Shown here piece after piece: positions 35,601 to 44,600 of a stretch of 64,000 bases of DNA. The notes beneath the pieces were generated by a model. The model was not told where the DNA came from, ran no database searches, and worked only from the letters and a program-made list of their open reading frames with translations. Source of the DNA: Mycolicibacter sp. MU0102. GTDB lineage: Bacteria > Actinomycetota > Actinomycetes > Mycobacteriales > Mycobacteriaceae. The translations under genes were made by a program, and so were the position numbers. Within the stretch, counting starts at the first letter, position 1; each line of letters opens with the position of its first letter. The stretch spans positions 4,464,001-4,528,000 of the forward strand of contig NZ_OY726398.1 of NCBI RefSeq assembly GCF_963378105.1. Direction: 5' to 3'.

Positions 35601-38600
35601 GCTCATGCCGTCGGCGTCACCGCCGCGACCGCCATTGCCGCCGTCACTGCTGGTGCCCGCGTCTCCGACTGTCCCGCTGGCACCTGTGGCGCTACCAGTG
35701 CCGCCGGCACCCGCCGCCCCACCGACACCGCTGCCGCCGTTGCCGCCGTTACCGCCGTTACCGGCCAAGAGGCCGCTGCCGCCGTTGGCGCCGGCGCCGC
35801 CGTTACCAGCCTTACCCGCGTCACCGCCGCTGCCGCCGTTACCACCAGCACCGCCGGCACTACCCGACAGACCGGTGCCGCCCTTGCCGCCCGCACCGCC
35901 GGCGCCGCCGGCGCCGGCGTTGCCGCCGCTGCCGCCCGCGGCACCCGGCGTGGCCGCGTCCGCACCGTTGATGCCGTCACTGCCGGCACCACCCTTACCG
36001 CCTGCACCACCGGTGCCACCACCGATGCCGTTACCGCCTACGCCACCAGCTCCACCGGCTCCACCGGCAACACCGTTGGCGCCGTTGCCGGCCAGGTCAG
36101 TGACGTTGGCGGTCGGACCGGCGTCACCGCCGTTGCCGCCGACACCACCACTGCCACCGTTGCTGGTAGAACCGGTACCGCCGGCACCACCGGCACCACC
36201 GTCACCCGCAGCACCGCCCGTGGCGTTGCCGCCATTGCCACCCTTGCCGCCGTCACCGGCCGCCGCGCTCGCGCCCTGGGAGCCACCGGCCCCGCCGGCC
36301 CCGCCGTTGCCGCCCTTACCGGGGTGGTAATCCGAGCCGTCCGGGTTGGCGTTGTTTCCGGCACCGGCCGTGCCGCCGTTGCCACCGGCGCCACCGTTAC
36401 CAGCGGCAGCGGTTGCGGTGCCATCGGCGCCCTTGCCACCGGCGCCACCGCTTCCGGCCCAGCCGCCGGCGCCCACCGCGCCGTCCTGTCCGCCATCGGT
36501 GCCAGCGCCACCCTGGCCTGCGGCGCCCCCGTCACCGCCCTTACCGCCGTTGCCACCGTCGAGCCCGCTGCCTGCCGGGGCGTTGACGCCTGCGGCACCG
36601 TTGAGTCCCTGGCCGCCCTGGCCGCCGCGGCCGCCGTTACCGCCGCCGACACCACCGATGCCCTGACCGCCTGCGCCGCCAGCACCACCGGCGCCACCGT
36701 TACCGCCGTCGTAGCCGTTGCCATTGGCGTCGGTTCCGCTGCCGGCCGCAGCCTGGCCACCGCGGCCACCCAGCCCGCCGTCGCCACCACGCCCGTTGGC
36801 TCCGTCAGCGGCGTCGCCAGCGCCGGCACCACCAGCACCCGCGTTACCGCCGGCACCGGCGGCACCACCGACACCACCGTCGCGACCTGCGCTGCCAGCG
36901 ACTGCTCCCGGGTTGCCCGCGGTACCGCCTCGACCACCGACACCTCCGGAACCACCGGCACCGCCAGCACCTCCACTGGCGTCATCGATGCCTTGGCCAC
37001 CGGCACCACCGACGCCACCGTTGCCGGCAGCACCGCCCAAACCACCGTCGCCCGCGTCGATCCCCGCCGGGCCGTAACCACCGTGGCCACCGGTACCGCC
37101 GACGCCACCATTGCCGGCGGCACCACCGGTGCCGCCGATCACGCCGACGCCACCGACACCACCATTACCGCCGTCTCCACCGATACCGCCGTTACCGCCA
37201 TCAGTACCGAGCAACGAGCCCCAGCCGCCGCGACCGGCTTCGCCGCCGACGCCACCAGCGCCACCGACACCACCGGTACCGGCGTTCGACTCACCGCCGG
37301 CGCCACCGGCACCGCCTTCGCCACCGTTGCCGGCGGTCCCGCCGACCACGCTGTGGTCGTAGCCGTCAGCGGTAGAGCCCGGGTTCTCCGCGGTGCCGGC
37401 CCAACCACCGATTCCCCCGGCGCCACCGGCGCCACCCGCGCCACCATCACCGACCGGACCCGTGGCCGCGCCACCGTCACCACCGACACCACCCTTGCCG
37501 CCGGCGCCGCCCTGACCGGTGGTGTTTCCACCGTGCCCGTTCTGGAAGCCACCCTGACCGCCGTTACCACCGGCACCACCGGCACCACCGGCGAAACCGT
37601 CGCCGGCAGCGTTGTCCGCACCGGCCGCACCCGCGCCACCGTTGCCACCCGCGCCGCCGTTACCGGCGCCCTTCAGCGGGTCGTAGTACCCGGCGACGGC
37701 GGAGCTGCCGCCGTTACCACCGGCAGCGCCAGCTTGACCGGTGCCATCCGGGAGCTGGCCGACACCGTCACCACCGTCACCGCCGTTGCCGCCGTCACCG
37801 CCGAGTCCGACCGCGCCCCGGGAACCGTCGGCAGCAGAGGTGCCATCGCCATTGTCGCCGCCAGCACCACCGGCACCACCCCGGCCGACCAAGCCGCCGG
37901 TACCGCCGTCGCCACCCTTACCGGCGGCGATGCTGGCAGCGCCGTCTCCGTCACCACCGTCACCACCGTCACCACCGTTTCCGGCGTTGCCGCCAGCACC
38001 GCCCGATCCGCCGACACCACCGGCACCGTGCTGGCCCGAGCCGCCACCACCGGCAGCACCGGCCGCACCGCCGACACCACCGATGCCACCGTCGCCACCA
38101 ACGGTGGCATTGCCGCCGTTGCCGCCCTTGCCGCCGGCCACCCCGGTGTTACCCGAGTTGTCCGTGCCCGCAGCACCATCGACACCACTGCCGCCGGCAC
38201 CACCGGTGCCACCTTGACCGCCCGCGCCGCCGTTGCCGCTGACGCCGGAGACAGCACCACCGGCACCGCCGGCGCCACCGACGCCACCGGCACCACCGGT
38301 GCCACCAGCCGTGGTCGCCGACGCACCCGGCGTCGTGCCGCTCTTGCCGGCCACGCCGGTTGCGCCAGTACCGCCGACTCCACCGGCACCACCGTCGGCG
38401 TGCGACCCACCAGCGCCACCGGTACCACCGGCACCACCGTTCTGCGCTACCAGCGAGCTGCCGACCACGCCGTCACCAGCGCCACCGGCACCGCCCTGGC
38501 CGCCCGCACTGTCTGTACCGGCGCCGCCAAGGCCGCCAGCGCTGCCGGTGCTGCCGGCCCCAGTGCCAGCCGCACCGCCCTGACCGCCGCTGCCGCCGTC

Positions 38601-41600
38601 GGCACCGTAACCGCCCTTACCACCGGAGCCGGCGGTGACGGCTCCGCCGCCACCAGCACCGTCGCCACCGACACCGGCCGTGCCGGCGTTGCCGCCGTTA
38701 CCGCCCGCACCGCCATTGCCGTTGACGGACGTGCCGCTACCGCCGGCACCGCCAGCACCGCCCTTACCGCCCGCACCGGCGCTGCCACCGTTGCCGCCGT
38801 CAGCGTCACTGCCGGCCGCAGCGGATGCACCCGCACCACCACTGCCGCCGGTGCCGGCGTTGCCACCCGCACCGCCCGTACCGCCAATGAAGCCCGCGCC
38901 ACCGGCACCACCGGTGCCGCCAGCACCACCGGCACTGCCGTCTTCACCGGAATCGCCGGGGTTGGCGCCCGCCTGGCCCGTGTAGCCCTCGCCGCCGGCC
39001 CCACCGGCACCACCGGCACCACCGTCGCCCGAGTTCGCCCGTGGACCGCCGTTGGCTGCCATGCCGCCCTGGCCGGCGTTACCGCCGACGCCACCGTTGC
39101 CGCCGACACCGCCGTCGACACCCAACGCGCCCGCCGCACCGGCGTGCCCGGTGCCGCCGTCGCCACCGTCACCACCGATGCCCGCGATGCCGTCAGCACC
39201 GCTGGCGACCTGGCCGGTACGCCCCACACCGCCGCTACCACCGCTACCGGCGTTGCCACCGACACCACCGGCGCCGCCGGCGTACCCATCGAGGTGCGTC
39301 TGTGTGCCGTCGGCACCGTCGGCACCCCGACCGCCCGCACCACCCGAGCCACCGGCGCCACCAGCGCCACCGAGACCCTCCAGGCCGAGCGTGGAGCCCG
39401 AGCCGCCTGCGCCACCGGCACCACCGGCACCACCGTTAGAACCCGACTCACCGGCGCCACCGGCGGCGCCGTCGCCCGCACCCTGAACAGCAGCCTCGCC
39501 CGCTTGACCGGTGTAGCCGGCACCACCGACACCACCGTTGCCACCGGCACCGCCCGCGCCCTGCGCGGCGTGGCTGTTGTCGGTGTTCAGGCCACCCAGG
39601 CCACCGTTACCACCGGCACCACCGGCACCACCGGCGGTGCCGTCGACGTTCGGTGCAGTGCCCGCGACACCATTGGCACCGTCTTTACCGGCGCCACCAT
39701 CACCGCCGGCACCCGCGGTGCCATCAGCGGCGCGCGTGCCGCCGACCTGCAGACCACCGTGGCCGGCGTTACCACCGACACCACCATCGCCACCAGAAGT
39801 GCCTCCGGCCGCAGTGGCATCAGTTGCCGCGTCATAACCGTCACCGCCGGTCCCGCCGTTGCCGCCCTTACCGGCCGACCCATTGGTGCCCGACGTCGCG
39901 AAGTTACCGCCACCCGAGGACCCACCGGCACCACCCGCACCGGCGTTACCACCATCGCCACCATGGCCACCCGCACCACCAGTGCGGTCCTGCGCCGTGC
40001 CCGTGGAACCCACGCCACCATCGGCGCCGTCCGTGCCCGAACCACCAGCGCCACCAACGCCACCAGCGCCGTGCTGGCCCGCAGTCGAACCGCTCCCGCC
40101 GGAACCGCCATTGCCACCGACACCACCATTGGTGCCCGACACGCCCGCAGCCGCACCATCGGCCACCGCGTCGTAGCCCGCGCCGCCCTTACCACCGGAA
40201 CCACCATTGCCACCGGTGCCATCAGCGACCCGGGTGCCACCGACATTCAGACCACCCTGCCCGCCGTTACCACCGGCGCCACCGGCGCCACCGTTGCCGC
40301 CGGATTGGCCCGCGATGTGTGAATCGGCCCCGTCAAAGCCCGTACCACCGGCCGCACCGGCACCACCGACACCCGCGGTGCCATTGGCGCCAGCCGCGGC
40401 CGTACCGCCCAGGCCCGCACCACCGAGACCACCCTTACCGGCATTACCGCCGGCGCCACCACTGCCGCCGTCCTGGCCGTCGACATGGCCCGCAGTACCG
40501 GCAGCACCCGCCGCACCCGAACCACCCTTGCCACCGGAACCCCCGGCGCCACCGGCACCGCCGAGGCCCTGCGTTCCGGCCGTCGAGCCCGTGCCGCCGG
40601 CACCACCGGCGCCACCATTGCCACCACTGGTGCCCGACTCACCGGCACCACCGTCAGCACCGGCAACCGTCGCGTCAGCACCGGCCTGACCGGTGTACCC
40701 GGCCCCACCCTTGCCACCGGCACCACCGTTGCCACCGGTGCCATCAGCGACTCGGGTGCCACCGACGTTCAGACCACCTTGCCCGCCGTTACCACCGGCA
40801 CCACCAGCGCCACCATTGCCACCGGAGACCCCGGCACCCGTCGAATCAGCACCGGTGAAGCCCGCACCACCGGCCGCACCGGCACCACCGACACCCGCGG
40901 TGCCATTGGCGCCAGCCGCGGCCGTGCCACCCAGGCCCGCACCACCGAGACCACCCTTACCGGCATTACCACCGGCACCACCATTACCGCCGTCGAAACC
41001 GTCGACATGCGACGCCGTGCCGGCAGCACCTGCCGCGCCCGCACCGCCCTGACCACCGGAACCACCGGCGCCACCGACACCGCCGACACCCTGCGTGCCC
41101 GCCGTCGAGCCCGTACCGCCGGCACCACCGACACCACCATTACCACCATTGGTGCCCGACTCACCCGCACCACCGTCAGCACCCGGGACCGTCGCGTCAG
41201 CACCCGCCTTACCGGTGTACCCGGCACCACCCTTGCCACCGGCACCACCGTTACCACCAACGCCCTGCGTGGCGCGCGTGCTGCCATCGACCTGCAGGCC
41301 GCCCTGACCACCATTACCACCAGCACCACCGGCACCAGCATTGCCACCGGACACACCCGCACCCGTGGAGTTCGCACCGTCGAAGCCCTGACCACCGGCA
41401 GCACCGGCGCCACCGACACCAGCGGTGCCATTGACACCAGCGGCGGCCGTGCCACCCAGGCCCGCACCACCGAGACCACCCTTACCGGCATTACCACCGG
41501 CACCACCATTACCGCCGTCGAAACCGTCGACATGCGACGCCGTTCCGGCAGCACCTGCCGCGCCCGCACCGCCCTGACCACCGGAACCACCGGCGCCACC

Positions 41601-44600
41601 GACGCCGCCGACACCCTGCGTGCCCGCCGTCGAGCCCGTACCGCCGGCACCACCGGCACCACCATTACCACCATTGGTGCCCGACTCACCCGCACCACCG
41701 TCAGCACCCGGGACCGTCGCGTCAGCACCCGCCTTACCGGTGTAGCCGGCACCACCCTTGCCACCGGCACCACCGTTACCACCAACGCCCTGCGTGGCGC
41801 GCGTGCTGCCATCGACCTGCAGGCCGCCCTGACCACCATTACCGCCGGCACCACCGGCACCAGCATTGCCACCGGACACACCCGCACCCGTGGAGTTCGC
41901 GCCGTCGAAGCCCTGACCGCCCTGACCGCCGGCGCCACCCACTCCAGCCGTGCCATTGGTCCCGCCGGCCGCCTGGACCCCGGCACCGCTGTCACCACCG
42001 GCACCGCCCTTACCGGCGTTGCCGCCAGCGCCACCGGCCTGACCCGCCGTGCCGTCCACATGCGAGGCCGTGCCGACTGCGCCGGCCGCACCATCGGCAC
42101 CCTTGCCACCGGAGCCGCCGTTACCGCCCTCGCCGCCGACACCGTGCGCTCCGGCGTTAGTGCCGGTGCCGCCCACACCGCCGGCACCACCGGCGCCACC
42201 GTTGCCGCCGTTCTCACCGGCCGCGCCGGCAGTGGCCCCATTCATGCCTTCATAACCGGCGCCACCCTTACCGCCGGCGCCGCCGTCACCGCCGTCACCG
42301 TCAGCAGCCCGCGTGTTGTCGGCGTTCAGACCACCCTGGCCGCCATTACCGCCGGCCCCACCGGCCTGGCCCGCCGTGCCATCCGGGGTGGCCTGGGTGC
42401 CATCGTTGCCGTCCGCACCGTTGTTGCCGTCACCACCATCGCCACCCACACCAGCAGCCCCCGACGCCGCCCGAGAACCATTGGCCTGCACGCCACCCAC
42501 GCCGGCATTACCACCGGCGCCGCCGTTACCGCCGGCGGTGCCCGCAGTCGCGCCGAGGTCGGCCGCGGCGTCATAGCCCGCGCCACCGACGCCACCGTTG
42601 CCGCCCTTACCGGCCACACCACTGGCGCCGCTGGCGGCGTGGTTGCCGCTACCGGAATCGCCGCCGGCACCACCGACACCGGCGTTACCGCCGTTGCCGC
42701 CGTTGCCACCCGCGCCACCGTCGGGATCGGCCGCATTACCGGCCGTGCCGGCGCCACCATCGGCACCATCGGTGCCCGATCCGCCCTTACCGCCCACGCC
42801 GCCGGCACCATGGGTGCCCGCCGTGGAACCGGTGCCACCGACACCGCCGTTGCCACCGATACCGCCGTTACCACCCGAGGTACCGGCCGCGGCACCAGCA
42901 CCCAGCGCGTCATACCCGGCGCCACCCTTGCCGCCGGCACCACCATCACCACCGACCCCAGCCGCAGCGCGAGTACCGCCAACTGCCTCTAAACCACCCT
43001 GGCCACCGTTACCGCCGGCACCACCATTGGTACCGGCCTTGCCATCGGGGTCCAGCGCCGTACCCGCGGCACCCGCGCCACCGTCCTTACCGTCACCACC
43101 GGCACCACCGACACCGGCCGCACCCGAAGCCCCGTGCGTCGTGCCATTGGCCTGCAAACCACCCAGGCCCGCATCTCCACCAGCGCCACCATTGCCACCG
43201 GCAGTACCGGCCACCGCGGTCGCATCCGAGGCCGCGTCATAACCCGCGCCACCGGCGCCACCGCTGCCGCCCTTACCAGCCGTGCCCGCCGTACCGCTGG
43301 CGGCCTGACCCCCCGGTCCCTGGCCGCCCGCACCGGCGTGTCCGGCGTTGCCGCCGTGCCCGCCGGCCTGGCCGTCGAAACCGTCAGGGTGCGCTGCGGT
43401 CCCGGCGTCACCGTCCGCGCCGTCGATGCCGGCGCCACCGTTACCGCCGTTACCGCCCAGGCCTCCGGAATCTTGCGAGCCGGCCGCACCGGACGCGGCG
43501 TCACCCATGAACCAGCCACCGGCGCCGCCGGCGCCAGCCTTGCCTGCCGCGCCACCGTTGCCGCCGATGCCGCCGTTACCGCCATTGCTGCCGTCCGCGC
43601 CGGCCACTGCGCCGTCGGCGCCGTCGGCTCCGGCCCCTCCGGCGCCGCCCTTGCCGCCGTCACCGGCCGCACCGCCCTGACCGCCGGCACCGAACAGGTA
43701 GGCGCCCTTACCGCCGGCACCGCCATTACCGCCGTTCCCGCCGTTGCCGCCGGCACCACCGTTGCCGTCGCCTCCATTGGCGAAGCTGCCGGCCGCACCC
43801 GCGGCGCCGGCGAAGCCGTTGCCGCCGGCACCACCGGTGCCGGCTGAGCTGAACACACCCCACAGGGCGGCATCCCCACCGGCGCCGCCATTGCCGCCAG
43901 CAGTGCCCAGGTCGTCGGCGGTACCACCGTCACCACCTGCGCCGCCACGGCTGAACCAGGAGAACAGGCCGGCGCTACCACCGTCACCGCCGTTACCACC
44001 GTCGTTGCCGTTACCGCCGGCACCACCGTTGCTCCACCCGCCGAACAGGCTGCCCCCGCCGCCATTGCCACCGGTGTGGCCGTCACCACCGTCGCCGGCG
44101 TCACTGAACGTGGAGAACCAGCCGACGCCACCACCGTCGCCACCGTTACCACCAATGCCGTCACCACCGGCACCACCGCTGCTGCTGAACAGGGCGAACA
44201 GGCTTCCCGTACCACCGTCGCCGCCGTTGTAGCCATCACCACCGTCGCCGGCGTTGCTGAACCAGGAGTACCACCCGACGTTGCCGCCGTCGCCGCCGTT
44301 ACCGCCGGCACCGCCGTTACCACCGGTGCCCGCACTGCTGAACCAGGAGAACAGGCCGACGTTGCCGCCCTTACCACCGGCACCGCCGCCGCTACCGCCG
44401 ATACCACCGACGCCGGCGTCGCTGAACCACGCGAAGGCGGCGCCGTCGCCGCCGAGGCCACCAGCGCCACCGTCGATACCACCGGCACCGCCGGCACCGG
44501 CGTGGCTGAATGCGGCGAACCAACCGACACTGCCACCGGCGCCGCCGTCGCCAGTGCCCCAGCCGTCACCACCGGCACCGCCGTCGCCGCCGAACAAACC

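Noticed and set aside
30240..40322. Plus-strand frame of 3360 codons
   Set aside because: It is antisense to giant gene B, reads as a Thr/Ala-rich pattern set by the repeat codons, and has no signal, ribosome binding site or family match.
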